Shown here piece after piece: positions 9,290 through 17,576 of a stretch of 64,000 nt of DNA. Both the position numbers and the translations under genes were made by a program. The stretch comes from Arthrobacter sp. FB24. GTDB taxonomy: Bacteria > Actinomycetota > Actinomycetes > Actinomycetales > Micrococcaceae. The stretch lies in NCBI RefSeq assembly GCF_000196235.1, contig NC_008541.1, forward strand, positions 4,464,001 to 4,528,000, read 5' to 3'. Under the pieces are notes generated by a model that had not been told where the DNA came from, did no database searches, and worked only from the letters and a program-made list of their open reading frames with translations. Every line of letters begins with the position of its first letter. Positions within the stretch are counted from its first letter, which is position 1.

Positions 9290-9305
9290 CGACTGTAAAC
9301 AGTCG
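9290..9305. promoter_or_regulatory. Perfect FCD-GntR operator before regulator gene
   Basis: cGACTGTaaACAGTCg is a perfect 16-bp palindrome 27 bp before the regulator start. It is the best copy of the palindrome repeated three times at 5815-5900, which points to autoregulation plus control of both divergent operons by one regulator. Confidence 0.72.
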
Positions 9306-9331
9306 ACCACTGACAGTGAGGAAGTGCCACA

Positions 9332-9991
9332 ATGGCCGGAGTGACAGCACCCCTGCTGGGACTGCAGAAGAAGAGCCTCCGCGAGCAGGCCCTTTCCGCC
9401 TTGCGCACCGCCATCACCAGCGGAGAGCTGGAACCGGGCCGGCACCTGGTGGAAACTGAACTCTCGGACATGCTCCAGATCAGCCGGGGAACGCTTCGGG
9501 AGGCGTTGCGGCAGCTTGAGCAGGAAGGGCTTTTGTCGGCGGGCCCGCGGGGCCGCCTTTCCGTCCGGCACCTCGATGCCAAGGAAATCCGGGATATCTA
9601 CTCCGTGCGTGCGGCGCTGGAATCCCTTGCCGCCCGGACCCTGTGTGAGCTGCCGGACCGCCAGCATGTGATCGGTTCGCTGCGCGCGGCGATCGGCGCC
9701 ATGGATGCGGCGGCCAAGGGCAGCCTCGAAGACCGGATCGAATCAGACCTCGAATTCCACCGCACGTTGTGCCGCCTCACCGGTAACGAGACGCTGCTCC
9801 ACTCCTGGGAATCGCTGGAGGGTTCCATCCGGATGTCCATCATGTTTGCCGGGCTGGAAAAGGGCGTCTCGAACATGAGCGTGGACCGCCACCACGACAT
9901 CGTGGCCGCCATCGAAACCGGGGACGGCTCCCTGGCCCGCAAGACCATCCGCGAACACATGGACACCGCCGCGGACAACCTGGTGGCATAG
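9332..9991 (+). CDS. FCD-domain GntR regulator of tetrose locus
   Basis: A 219-residue FadR/FCD-type regulator. The N-terminal winged helix (about 12-75) has LREQALSALRTAITSGELEPG, LQISRGTLREALRQLEQEG and LSAGPRGRLSVR. The all-helical FCD domain (about 85-215) keeps metal/ligand-binding histidines and an aspartate: DLEFHRTLCRL, RHHDIVAAIETGD and TIREHMD. Start ATG follows GAGGAAG. A perfect palindrome lies just upstream and three related copies lie in the divergent promoter 3.5 kb away, so it probably represses both operons until a pathway metabolite binds. Transcribed in the same direction as the transketolase genes after a 120-bp gap. Confidence 0.9.
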   Translation: MAGVTAPLLGLQKKSLREQALSALRTAITSGELEPGRHLVETELSDMLQISRGTLREALRQLEQEGLLSAGPRGRLSVRHLDAKEIRDIYSVRAALESLAARTLCELPDRQHVIGSLRAAIGAMDAAAKGSLEDRIESDLEFHRTLCRLTGNETLLHSWESLEGSIRMSIMFAGLEKGVSNMSVDRHHDIVAAIETGDGSLARKTIREHMDTAADNLVA

Positions 9992-10108
9992 AAGGTTCAG
10001 CTCCAGCCCCTCCGCCGGGCACATGACCGGGCATAAGAGGACGTGGCACGCCGAACACAAAGCCGGGCTGAGCAAGGGACAGCGCGCCGCTACGTCCTGC
10101 GCAACGGC

Positions 10109-10891
10109 TCAGTAGTCCACAATGGCGCCGCAGGAAATGTTCACTGTGGCGTCGGTGATGGCGCCGGCCCGGTCCGAGGCGATGAACACCGCCACGTTGC
10201 CCACGTCCTCCAGCGTTGCTGTCCGGTTCAGGTGCGCGCTCCTGGTGATTTCCTCAACAATCTCTTCGCGGCCCTCGGTCTGCCACGGAAGTGTTTCGAC
10301 TATCCCGCCCGTCACGATCGTGACCACGCGGATGCCGCTCTTGCCCAGTTCCAGCGCCCACTGCCGGCGCTGCCCCTCCACGGCATCCAGCGCGATCTTG
10401 AACCCGCCCAGCCCGTGCAGGGTCTGCGGACCTGAGCCGCCGAACATCAGCACGACGCCGGAGCGCTGCCTGATCATGTGCCGCGCCGCGGCGCGGGTGG
10501 TGAGGAAGTGCGTCCGGGTAGCTGCGCTGACGGGCCGGCTGAAGTCGTCGGCGGAGATCTCCATCAGCGGCTGCTGGACGTCCCCGTAGGAGATCAGGTT
10601 GAAGGAGACGTCGATGCGCCCGGTCTTCTTTGCGGCCTGGTCCACGAAGGCATCCACCTGGTTTTCGTCGAGGGCATCGACGACGGCGGTATCCGCGCTG
10701 CCGCCCGCCTCTCGGATGTCCCGGGCTACTTTGAGGAGACGGGACTCCGTGCGTCCGGCCAGGAAGACTTCCGCACCTTCCGCCGCGAAGGCCCGGGCCA
10801 CGGCGCCTCCGACGGGACCGCCGGCGCCGTACACCAAAGCGGTCCGGCCCTGCAGCAGGCCAGCCGGCCCGGTACCTTGTTCCAGCAGCAT
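10109..10891 (-). CDS. SDR-family protein lacking the catalytic tyrosine
   Basis: A 260-residue Rossmann protein of the SDR superfamily: LVYGAGGPVGGAVARAF at the cofactor site, LAGRTESRL at beta-2, NLISYGD in place of NNAG, and a C-terminal VAVFIASDRAGAITDATVNISCG. In the active-site helix the lysine of HGLGGFKIALDAV is kept but the residue four places earlier is leucine, so the usual YxxxK tyrosine is absent. It may be inactive, use another residue, or bind rather than reduce its ligand. GGAGG precedes the ATG. It faces the GntR gene convergently and seems not to belong to the tetrose locus. Residue loss is read directly; functional effect is inference. Confidence 0.78.
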   Translation of the reverse strand: MLLEQGTGPAGLLQGRTALVYGAGGPVGGAVARAFAAEGAEVFLAGRTESRLLKVARDIREAGGSADTAVVDALDENQVDAFVDQAAKKTGRIDVSFNLISYGDVQQPLMEISADDFSRPVSAATRTHFLTTRAAARHMIRQRSGVVLMFGGSGPQTLHGLGGFKIALDAVEGQRRQWALELGKSGIRVVTIVTGGIVETLPWQTEGREEIVEEITRSAHLNRTATLEDVGNVAVFIASDRAGAITDATVNISCGAIVDY

Positions 10892-11025
10892 TGCGGGCCT
10901 CCTGCCCGGGAGTGGTCAGATCCTCCCACTATCTTCCTGTGGGCGGCGGGTGGCAAGGGTGCTGCCAGGGTGCTGCCTCCGTAGGCGCCTTGACCGGCTG
11001 GCTGCCCGGGGGCACATTAGGAGCC

Positions 11026-11111
11026 ATGGTGCAGTCAGGAATCCCCATCCAGGACCCCGACGGGAACCTGGTGGTGGTGGCCACCGATTCCTGGGGTTGC
11101 CGTATTCCTAG
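11026..11111 (+). pseudogene. Possible remnant of a VOC/glyoxalase C terminus
   Basis: A short frame reads MVQSGIPIQDPDGNLVVVAT and ends within 29 residues. The string IQDPDGNLVVV resembles the last beta strand of vicinal-oxygen-chelate (glyoxalase-fold) proteins. Nothing upstream completes the fold. It lies in the 216-bp gap between the SDR start and the DUF4389 gene. Low confidence; it could be chance. Confidence 0.25.
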
Positions 11112-12829
11112 GGTTGCCGCGGTTCTCCCGGGGGCTCCGTGCGCGGGCCAGCTGAGGGAGGCGCCTCCGCGGGCGCGGCCGGGGGCGCGGGAGGGCCCGG
11201 GGGCCGCACGGGCGGCGGGGCGGATTGCGAGGCGGGGACGGGCGGCGGCAGATAGCCTGTCGGCGGAGCGTCGGCAGGATCCGTCGGCCCCATGTCGAGA
11301 CGGAAGGGCGGATACTCGTCCCGCATCAGCGCCACGTAGGCAATAACGCGGTGGGTCCAACGGTTCAGGCCGATCAGCAGGTCAAAAAGCCTTCGGCCGA
11401 AGCGCCCCGTAAACAGCAGGCTGAACCCGGCCACGATCACCAGAAGGCCGATCAGCGAGATCCCGCCGCCGCCTTGGTATCCCACCCAGGTTCCATCAAC
11501 CCAGGTGCCGTCCACCCATCTGCCATCCACCCATGTACGCCGGTTGCCCCAGGTGCTTGCCGCGCCTGAGAAGGCGGCGACGATCAGGAGTTGGGGAAGG
11601 GCCAACAGCCACCACTTGACCAGCACCAGGCCGCGGGAGAGGTGCTCGGGGTACTCGACGTCAAAATCTGCCGGGTAGTCGGTCCGCGCCAGCGTGAAGG
11701 GCGGATAACGGTCCGTCCCGATCGCAGCGTAGGCGTAGAAAGCCACCCGCCAGTTCCACCGCAGGACGCCCACATTGAAGTTGAACAGCGAGCGCGGGTA
11801 GCGGCCGGTGAACAGGATGGCAAAGCCGGACACGATGGTGGTCACGAAGAAGGCGAACCACAGGAAGAACAGCACGATGTAGTGCGGAATGGCCAAGAAC
11901 CACTTGATCAGCCACATGCCGCGGGAGAGCCCGGGGTCGAGGTAGCCATTCAGCCGCACGGGGTACCGGGAGGTGTCCGAGGGCTGCGGGTCCGTGGGCA
12001 GCGGCGTACGGCCGCCTCCGGGCGGTATCGCCGCTGCGGCCGTGGCGTAGGGGGCTGGGGCACCCGGGGTTGTGGCGTAGGGGGCATGGGAGTCCGGGCC
12101 TACTGGTACGGGACCGGGACCCGCGGGTGCGGCCGCCGGGTAATGCGGCGGCGGGCCGTGCTTGCCGAGCCCTGCGGCGCCGGCCACAATCAGCGGCACC
12201 CCCACCGCCAGCAGGGCGATGCCGCCGATCAGGAGCCCAATGAAGACCGGCCACAACAGATCGGACCGGACGCCCGCCTGCAGGTCCACGGAGACCGGAG
12301 CGGCGCCGTCGGCGTTCATGACAACCACTGCCCAGCGGCCGCTGCGCAGGTCCCACTCAATCTGCTGGGTTCCAGTTCCCTGGGAGGACGTGGACCAGAA
12401 TGACTGGGCGCCCGGGGCAGCGGGTACGGCGTCTCCGGGGACCTCACGGTACTGGACGCGGAACGGGTAGGACTTCAACTCGGTGATTTCGGAGTGCCGG
12501 ACGTTCTCCAGGTACCGGGCCACGTCCTCCTGGGGTCCGATGCCGATGAAGATCTGTTGGCCGGACGCGGACGTGCCGCGCAACAGCAATCGCCCTGCAC
12601 TGTCCACGGGCAGGACATCCGGCAGTTCCTCGTCCACCAGGACGTTCAGGCCGGGCGAGGTGATGGCCCGAGTGGCCACGTCGTAGCGCTCTGTGGGTGT
12701 GGTCAAATATCCGTTGTCGCGCTGCTGGAAATTGACCCATCCGACGGCGCCGGCGGCTGTCAGCAGTCCAAGCCCCATCAGGGCCGCGAGGGTGCCGAGT
12801 ACCAGCATGACTATCCGGCCTGGTTTCAT
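11108..12829 (-). CDS. DUF4389 membrane protein with WVDG repeats
   Basis: A 573-residue membrane protein. It begins with one hydrophobic segment (VMLVLGTLAALMGLGLL), then an extracytoplasmic domain of about 170 residues, another membrane segment (LLWPVFIGLLIGGIALL), a Pro/Ala/Gly-rich linker, and two DUF4389 units with IKWFLAIPHYIVLFFLWFAF and VKWWLLALPQLLIVAAF, each ending in a GRFPRSLFNF- or GRFGRRLFDL-type helix and a YPPF motif. Between the two membrane pairs of the second unit is a short tandem repeat of (T/R)WVDG. DUF4389 proteins are common in actinobacteria and uncharacterised; no function is assigned. The C-terminal ~50 residues are Pro/Ala-rich. AAAGGACT precedes the ATG. Confidence 0.85.
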   Translation of the reverse strand: MKPGRIVMLVLGTLAALMGLGLLTAAGAVGWVNFQQRDNGYLTTPTERYDVATRAITSPGLNVLVDEELPDVLPVDSAGRLLLRGTSASGQQIFIGIGPQEDVARYLENVRHSEITELKSYPFRVQYREVPGDAVPAAPGAQSFWSTSSQGTGTQQIEWDLRSGRWAVVVMNADGAAPVSVDLQAGVRSDLLWPVFIGLLIGGIALLAVGVPLIVAGAAGLGKHGPPPHYPAAAPAGPGPVPVGPDSHAPYATTPGAPAPYATAAAAIPPGGGRTPLPTDPQPSDTSRYPVRLNGYLDPGLSRGMWLIKWFLAIPHYIVLFFLWFAFFVTTIVSGFAILFTGRYPRSLFNFNVGVLRWNWRVAFYAYAAIGTDRYPPFTLARTDYPADFDVEYPEHLSRGLVLVKWWLLALPQLLIVAAFSGAASTWGNRRTWVDGRWVDGTWVDGTWVGYQGGGGISLIGLLVIVAGFSLLFTGRFGRRLFDLLIGLNRWTHRVIAYVALMRDEYPPFRLDMGPTDPADAPPTGYLPPPVPASQSAPPPVRPPGPPAPPAAPAEAPPSAGPRTEPPGEPRQP

Positions 12830-12901
12830 GGCCAGTCCTTTCTTGCCTCTTGCTTGGCCCCCCGGAGTCTTATGCGCCCGCTCCTTGAGCGGGCGCCGAT
12901 T

Positions 12902-13957
12902 TCACGCCGTGATCACGACTTTGAGTGCCTTGGTTTCGGCTGCGCGGGCGAAGGTGTCGTAGGCGTCCATGAACTGGTCGAACGTGAAATGGTGGGTGGC
13001 GAATTTCTCCGCGGGAACCTTCCTCTGCGCCACCAGCTTGAGGAGCATCGGCGTGGTGTTGGCGTTGACCAGGCCCATGCTGATGTTGATGTTCTGGATC
13101 CAGAGGTTCTCCACATGGAGTTCGACGGACTTTCCATGCACGCCGACGTTGGCCACGTTGCCGCCGGGGCGCACGATCTCCGTGCACATTCCGAAGGTCG
13201 CCGGGATGCCCACCGCTTCTATGGCCACATCCACGCCCTGTCCGTCCGTGAGCGCCAGCACCTGTTCCTTCCAGTCGGCGTCGCCGGAGAGCACGACGTC
13301 CGTGGCGCCGAATTCGCGGGACTTTTCAAGCCGGTTGGCGTCAAGGTCGATCGCGATGATGGTTGCCGCGCCGTACAGCCCGGCGGTGGCGATTGCTGCC
13401 AACCCGACCGGCCCCGCGCCTACAACCGCCACGGTGTCCCCCGGCTTGACCCGCCCGTACTGCACACCGATTTCAAAGCCGGTGGGCAGGATGTCGGAGA
13501 GCATCACGGCCTGGTCGTCGCTGACCCCTTCGGGGAGAAGGTGCAGCGAGTTCTGCGCGTATGGGACCCGCACGTATTCGGCCTGCGTACCGTCGATCAG
13601 GTGTCCGAAGACCCAGCCGATACCTGCTGCGCCTTCCTCGCCCATGCAGTGCGAATAAAGACCGGTCTTGCAGTTGGCGCAGTGGCCGCAGGACTTGATG
13701 CAGGAGATGATGACCCGGTCCCCTACTTTCAGGCTGGTGACCGAGGAGCCCACTTCGGTGATGGTTCCCACGCCCTCATGCCCCAGGATCCGGCCTTTCT
13801 GAACTGCGGGCACGTCCCCCTTGAGGATGTGCAGGTCCGTTCCACAGATGGTGGTGGTGTCCACCTTGACGATTACGTCGCTGGGGTTCTGGATGGCGGG
13901 ATCCGGAACGTCGGTCCATGACTTTTCGCCGGGACCGCCGTAGACGAGCGCTTTCAT
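12902..13957 (-). CDS. Zinc-dependent alcohol dehydrogenase (MDR)
   Basis: A 351-residue medium-chain dehydrogenase. Catalytic-zinc ligands are in CGTDLHI and GHEGVGTI, the structural zinc site is the CGHCANCKTGLYSHC cluster, and the NAD(P) motif is VVGAGPVGLAAIATA followed by IAIDLDANRL, with the aspartate indicating NAD preference. The short GIGWVFGHLIDGTQAEYVRVPYA stretch is typical of the secondary-alcohol/threonine-dehydrogenase-like branch. Start ATG 13957 has AGGAGT upstream; its ATG overlaps the stop of the STAS-like gene by four bases, so translation is coupled. Substrate unknown; a short-chain or secondary alcohol is plausible. Confidence 0.88.
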   Translation of the reverse strand: MKALVYGGPGEKSWTDVPDPAIQNPSDVIVKVDTTTICGTDLHILKGDVPAVQKGRILGHEGVGTITEVGSSVTSLKVGDRVIISCIKSCGHCANCKTGLYSHCMGEEGAAGIGWVFGHLIDGTQAEYVRVPYAQNSLHLLPEGVSDDQAVMLSDILPTGFEIGVQYGRVKPGDTVAVVGAGPVGLAAIATAGLYGAATIIAIDLDANRLEKSREFGATDVVLSGDADWKEQVLALTDGQGVDVAIEAVGIPATFGMCTEIVRPGGNVANVGVHGKSVELHVENLWIQNINISMGLVNANTTPMLLKLVAQRKVPAEKFATHHFTFDQFMDAYDTFARAAETKALKVVITA

Positions 13958-14355
13958 GCGTACTCCTTGACTCTGTGGATAAAGCCGGGGTCCACGATCT
14001 TCACGTTGCATGCGACCACCGAACGGTCCACCCCGGATGCCAGCCGGGAGAGGCGGGCGCATTCGTGGAGTTGTTCAAGGACCGTGTCGGTGACCCGGGC
14101 GCGGGAGAGATCGATGGTGAGTTCTTTGCCGTGCAGCAGTGAAGTGGTGCGCCGCGCGACCACGTACAGGGCGCGAAGGTTGGCCCCCGTTACGACGCCA
14201 CGGACTTCGATACTGGCAGCCTCCAGGTCCGCTTCGATGCGGACCACCACCTTGAGCCGGTGGTCAGAGTGCTCATAGTGCGTGGTGGATGGGGCTCCAT
14301 GACGGGAGAGGACGGAGGGTCGAGTACCCAGGACAGTTCGGGCGTGTTGATTCAT
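13954..14355 (-). CDS. STAS-like small protein upstream of alcohol dehydrogenase
   Basis: A 133-residue protein. After a ~40-residue variable leader it has a sequence pattern like a STAS/anti-anti-sigma fold: KVVVRIEADLEAASIEVRGVV, then TGANLRALYVVARRT, LTIDLSRARVTDTVLEQL and a closing VVACNVKIVDPGF. A phosphorylatable serine is not in the usual place (the position reads RVTDTV). I chose ATG 14355 (AGGAG ten bases upstream); the frame stays open further upstream but without a ribosome-binding site. It overlaps the dehydrogenase start (ATGA). A regulatory or stress role is possible; the assignment rests on fold-like pattern only. Confidence 0.55.
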   Translation of the reverse strand: MNQHARTVLGTRPSVLSRHGAPSTTHYEHSDHRLKVVVRIEADLEAASIEVRGVVTGANLRALYVVARRTTSLLHGKELTIDLSRARVTDTVLEQLHECARLSRLASGVDRSVVACNVKIVDPGFIHRVKEYA

Positions 14356-14630
14356 GAAGCCGGGTCTCCTGCTATGTCCGGGAGGCGCACTGCGCCAGCC
14401 CTTCCCCAATGTTGTAGCGAGACCTAGTGTTGATCGGCGAAGCATATCCCCTCCCCAAGGTGCGTGCGCGAGTAACGCAGGCGTGAGATGCCCCACATCA
14501 AGGATGGCGGCCCGGCGCAGCAACGGTAAGGGACGAAAGACCCCTATGCGGAGGCCTGCGTGGGCGAACCACGGCGCCCCCGGGGCTTATGGCCCGTGAC
14601 AGGGGAATCGGCGGTCTGGAGAATTGCCCG

Positions 14631-15269
14631 ATGACGAAGCCACGGACCATGAAACATTTTTCCAAGCCCGCAGTGTTCGCCTGGCTGGTGGCGTCCGCCT
14701 TCCTGTTCCGGCGCTTTCAGTTGCGCTGGGGCGCCACGGACGCCGAAGCCGACGACGGGCTGCCGGGCGACGATCTCCTGTCCACGGCGGATCTGCAGTC
14801 CACGCGGGCCATCACCATCGAAGCTCCGGCGAATGAAGTGTGGCCCTGGCTGGCGCAGATGGGGCAGGGACGCGGTGGACTCTACAGCTACGACTTCCTC
14901 GAAAACCTGGCCGGCCTGGACATCCACAGTGCCGACCGTATCCACCCGGAGTGGCAGGACATCAAGGCAGGCGACCGCTTCCACCTGGCCCCGGCTGCTT
15001 CCGCGGACCTGGAAGTCGCGTTAGTGGACCAGGGCAACGCGCTCGTACTGCGCGTTCCTCCCGGATCCCCGCCCGGGCCGTTCGACTTCACCTGGGCGTT
15101 TGTCCTGCAGCCGCAGCCCGCCGGAGCCACCCGCTTGGTGGTACGGGAACGGTACGCCTACCGGCAGTGGTGGGCCCGGTACCTGGTCGAGGTGGTGGAG
15201 GTTGCCAGTTTCGTCATGTCCCGGCGCATGCTCCACGGGATCAGGAGCCGCGCAGAGGGGAACTCTTAG
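14631..15269 (+). CDS. SRPBCC-family protein
   Basis: A 212-residue protein. The N terminus has a short hydrophobic stretch (VFAWLVASAFLF) followed by an arginine pair, perhaps an anchor. From about residue 55 it is an SRPBCC (START/Bet v1-like) domain: STRAITIEAPANEVWPWLAQMG at the start, GLYSYDFLENLAG in the middle and FTWAFVLQPQPAGATRLVVRERY before the long C-terminal helix. Such domains bind hydrophobic ligands; the ligand here is unknown. ATG 14631 follows CTGGAG. Twelve bases separate it from the amidohydrolase downstream, so the two are probably cotranscribed. Confidence 0.75.
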   Translation: MTKPRTMKHFSKPAVFAWLVASAFLFRRFQLRWGATDAEADDGLPGDDLLSTADLQSTRAITIEAPANEVWPWLAQMGQGRGGLYSYDFLENLAGLDIHSADRIHPEWQDIKAGDRFHLAPAASADLEVALVDQGNALVLRVPPGSPPGPFDFTWAFVLQPQPAGATRLVVRERYAYRQWWARYLVEVVEVASFVMSRRMLHGIRSRAEGNS

Positions 15270-15281
15270 TAGCCTGTCCGT

Positions 15282-16811
15282 ATGCCTGAACCCGCTGCAC
15301 CCGACCTCGTCCTTGCCTCCGTCCGGCAGCCCGGTGGGAAGGACTGCTTGGATATTCACATTGCCCGAGGGGTGGTCAGCCGGATAACGGCGGCGGATGA
15401 GCACCGGAGCGGTGCCCGCACGGTCGACTTAGGGGGCCGGTACGCCATCCCGGGCCTGTGGGATGAGCATGTGCACATGACCCAGTGGGCCATGGCCGCC
15501 AACCGCATCGACCTGTCGCACGCCGCGTCGGCGCGAGACGCCGTCGACGTCGTCCGGTCCCGTCTCGCAGACGGTCGCCTCAGCGTTGCGGTGCACGGCG
15601 AGAACGACGGCGGCAGCGACCCCACGCTGGTGGGCGTCGGCTTCCGCGACGCCCTCTGGGCGGACGTTCCCAGCCTGGCGATGCTCGACGCCGCGACGCA
15701 GGGCCGTCCCGCAGCGCTCATCAGCCATGACCTCCACTGTGTGTGGCTGAACAGCGCTGCCGCGAAACGCTACGGGGTGCACGTGGACGCCAGCGGCTTG
15801 CTAAGGGAGGAGCCGGCGTTTGCCCTGACCCGCGAGCTCGGCAGGCTGCCTGACGCAGTGGTGGACGCCTGGGTCGATGAGGCGGCGCGGAAGGCAGCCG
15901 CCCGCGGGGTGGTGGGGATCGTTGATTTCGAGATGACGTGGAACCGCGAGGTGTGGCTGCGGCGGGTCAGCGGCGGTTTCCGTTCGCTGCGGGTGGAAGC
16001 GGGCGTCTATCCGGAGCATCTGGACCGTGCGCGGCGCGAGGCAATGCGGACAGGGCAGGACATCCCCGGCGGGAACGGCCTGCTCCGGGTGGGGCCACTC
16101 AAGGTGCTGATCGACGGCTCCCTCAACACGCGCACCGCCTACTGCGTGGACCCTTATCCGCACGGCGGGCGGGGGCTGCTCACCGTCAGCGAACCGGAAC
16201 TGCTGGCGCTGCTGGTCCGGGCGAGGGAAGCCGGTTTCGTTCCCGCAGTCCACGCGATCGGCGATGCCGCGAACCAGGTGGCGCTGGACGCCTTCGAGGC
16301 TGCCGGCATCCGGGGACGGATCGAACACGCCCAGTTCGTCCGGCAGGAGGATTTCGCCCGCTTTGGCCGACTGGGCCTGACGGCGAGCGTGCAGCCGGCG
16401 CATGCCCTCGACGACCGCGACGCAGCCGACGCCAACTGGGGTGACCGTACCGACCGGGCGTTCCCGCTGCGGTCCCTGCTGGCTGCCGGAGCCACCCTGG
16501 CGCTGGGTTCGGACGCTCCGGTGGCGCCCTTGGATCCGTGGACCGCGATGTCGGCCGCGACCACCCGGTCCGGCCCGGACGGACGCGGACCCTGGCACCC
16601 GGAACAGGCAATCACCCGCGAGGAAGCCCTGGCGGCGTCCGCCCGGGGAAGGCGCCGGATCCGTGCCGGCGATCCCGCGGACATCGCCGTGCTCAACGAC
16701 GACCCGCTTGGCGTACCGCACGAGGTCTTCGCGTCGATGCCGGTGGCGGCGACGCTGGTTGCCGGCAGGTTCACGTACGACGGCGGCGGGACGGTTGCGT
16801 CAGAAGCCTGA
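15282..16811 (+). CDS. YtcJ-type metal-dependent amidohydrolase
   Basis: A 509-residue member of the amidohydrolase superfamily (Amidohydro_3, YtcJ-like). Metal-binding signatures are LWDEHVHMTQW, an aspartate/glutamate strand GVVGIVDFEMTW, VHAIGDAANQVALDAFEAAG and IEHAQFV for the two histidines, and LGSDAPVAPLDPW for the catalytic aspartate. N- and C-terminal beta segments complete the urease-like sandwich, the C-terminal one reading GDPADIAVLNDDPLG. No Shine-Dalgarno; TAGCCT sits six bases before the ATG, so the transcript may be leaderless in addition to any read-through from the SRPBCC gene. Substrate unknown; family members act on N-acyl compounds or formamides. Confidence 0.85.
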   Translation: MPEPAAPDLVLASVRQPGGKDCLDIHIARGVVSRITAADEHRSGARTVDLGGRYAIPGLWDEHVHMTQWAMAANRIDLSHAASARDAVDVVRSRLADGRLSVAVHGENDGGSDPTLVGVGFRDALWADVPSLAMLDAATQGRPAALISHDLHCVWLNSAAAKRYGVHVDASGLLREEPAFALTRELGRLPDAVVDAWVDEAARKAAARGVVGIVDFEMTWNREVWLRRVSGGFRSLRVEAGVYPEHLDRARREAMRTGQDIPGGNGLLRVGPLKVLIDGSLNTRTAYCVDPYPHGGRGLLTVSEPELLALLVRAREAGFVPAVHAIGDAANQVALDAFEAAGIRGRIEHAQFVRQEDFARFGRLGLTASVQPAHALDDRDAADANWGDRTDRAFPLRSLLAAGATLALGSDAPVAPLDPWTAMSAATTRSGPDGRGPWHPEQAITREEALAASARGRRRIRAGDPADIAVLNDDPLGVPHEVFASMPVAATLVAGRFTYDGGGTVASEA

Positions 16812-16813
16812 CC

Positions 16814-16837
16814 AGCGCGAACGGACAGTTAAGGCCC
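16814..16837. repeat. Single arm of the AGCGCGAACGGACA intergenic repeat
   Basis: AGCGCGAACGGACA followed by gttaaGGCCC just after the amidohydrolase stop. It matches one arm of the large hairpin at 29695-29760 (same 14-bp core and GGCCC end) without the opposite arm. A third, partial copy lies at 32188-32200. Confidence 0.5.
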
Positions 16838-16910
16838 CAACCGCCGCCGCCCGCCGTCGTCGCACTCCAGCGGCGCCGACAGCAACTTACGGCGCGAACG
16901 CGGCTCATGG

Positions 16911-17417
16911 CTAACCCTTGACGCGGGACTGCACCAGGTTGGCATACGGCAGGCGGCCATAAACCTCGCGGAAGTCTGCGTGATACTTGGCCTCAGCCTC
17001 ATTCAGCCCGCCGGCGGGAAGCTCCTTCCAGGCGATGAGCAGTGACTTGGCGTTTGCGAGCTGCCAGATGAGCCGCCCGTCCCAGTGCCCGGGAGGCTTA
17101 CCGTTGCCAAAGTCCAGGAACTCCTGGATCTGCCGGCGCAGGCCGCGGTTGCCCTTGCTCCCCGGTCCGGCCTTTCCAACGTAGAGGACCTCCGCTCCGT
17201 CCACCCATTCGGCAGCCAGCTTGTCCGCCGGCAGCGAGGGGTCCTTTTTCTTGAAAACCCCGGCCGTGCTCCTGGCCAGGAATTGCACCTGGAATCCTTC
17301 AGGCTGGAGGACAGCGAAGATCCCGGGTGCCTGCGGGATCCGGTTGACCTCGACTTCAGCGAAGGTCCGGAAGCCGGCGAACCCGTCTTCCCGGAGTGCC
17401 CTCTTGGTGACCTGCAT
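16911..17417 (-). CDS. GIY-YIG-like nuclease-domain protein (variant motif)
   Basis: A 168-residue protein that is one GIY-YIG-like domain. PGIFAVL and VLYVGKAG replace the two name-giving triplets (GIF, YVG); GNRGLRRQIQEFLDF supplies the conserved arginine helix, and NEAEAKYHADFREVYGRLPYANL the late acidic helix. It is a paralogue of the gene at 20003-20494, sharing the GF(A/T)GF(R/K)TFAE leader, the FGxGKPxGHW block and the YGRLP(Y/F)ANLV tail. Since the GIY tyrosine is phenylalanine, activity is uncertain. ATG 17417 has AGGAC eight bases upstream. Function unknown; DNA nicking or repair is the family expectation. Confidence 0.65.
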   Translation of the reverse strand: MQVTKRALREDGFAGFRTFAEVEVNRIPQAPGIFAVLQPEGFQVQFLARSTAGVFKKKDPSLPADKLAAEWVDGAEVLYVGKAGPGSKGNRGLRRQIQEFLDFGNGKPPGHWDGRLIWQLANAKSLLIAWKELPAGGLNEAEAKYHADFREVYGRLPYANLVQSRVKG

Positions 17418-17576
17418 GATGGGGGTCCTTGGCTCGTGAACACGTGGAGTGGCGGCGGCCGCCAAAGAAACTCTAGCCGGATGGCGACATCAAAGTTATA
17501 GTAAGCATGCTGATTACTTGGCGAACCATCGTCATCGCCAGGCAACGTTCAACCCTTTCTAGTCAAAGGAGACACC

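Noticed and set aside
15801..16721. 306-residue minus-strand frame opposite the amidohydrolase
   Set aside because: No motif and wrong codon-position GC; the plus strand has the metal-site signatures.
16801..16910. Possible small gene after the amidohydrolase
   Set aside because: Only Arg/Pro/Ala-rich frames; the segment holds a repeat arm instead.
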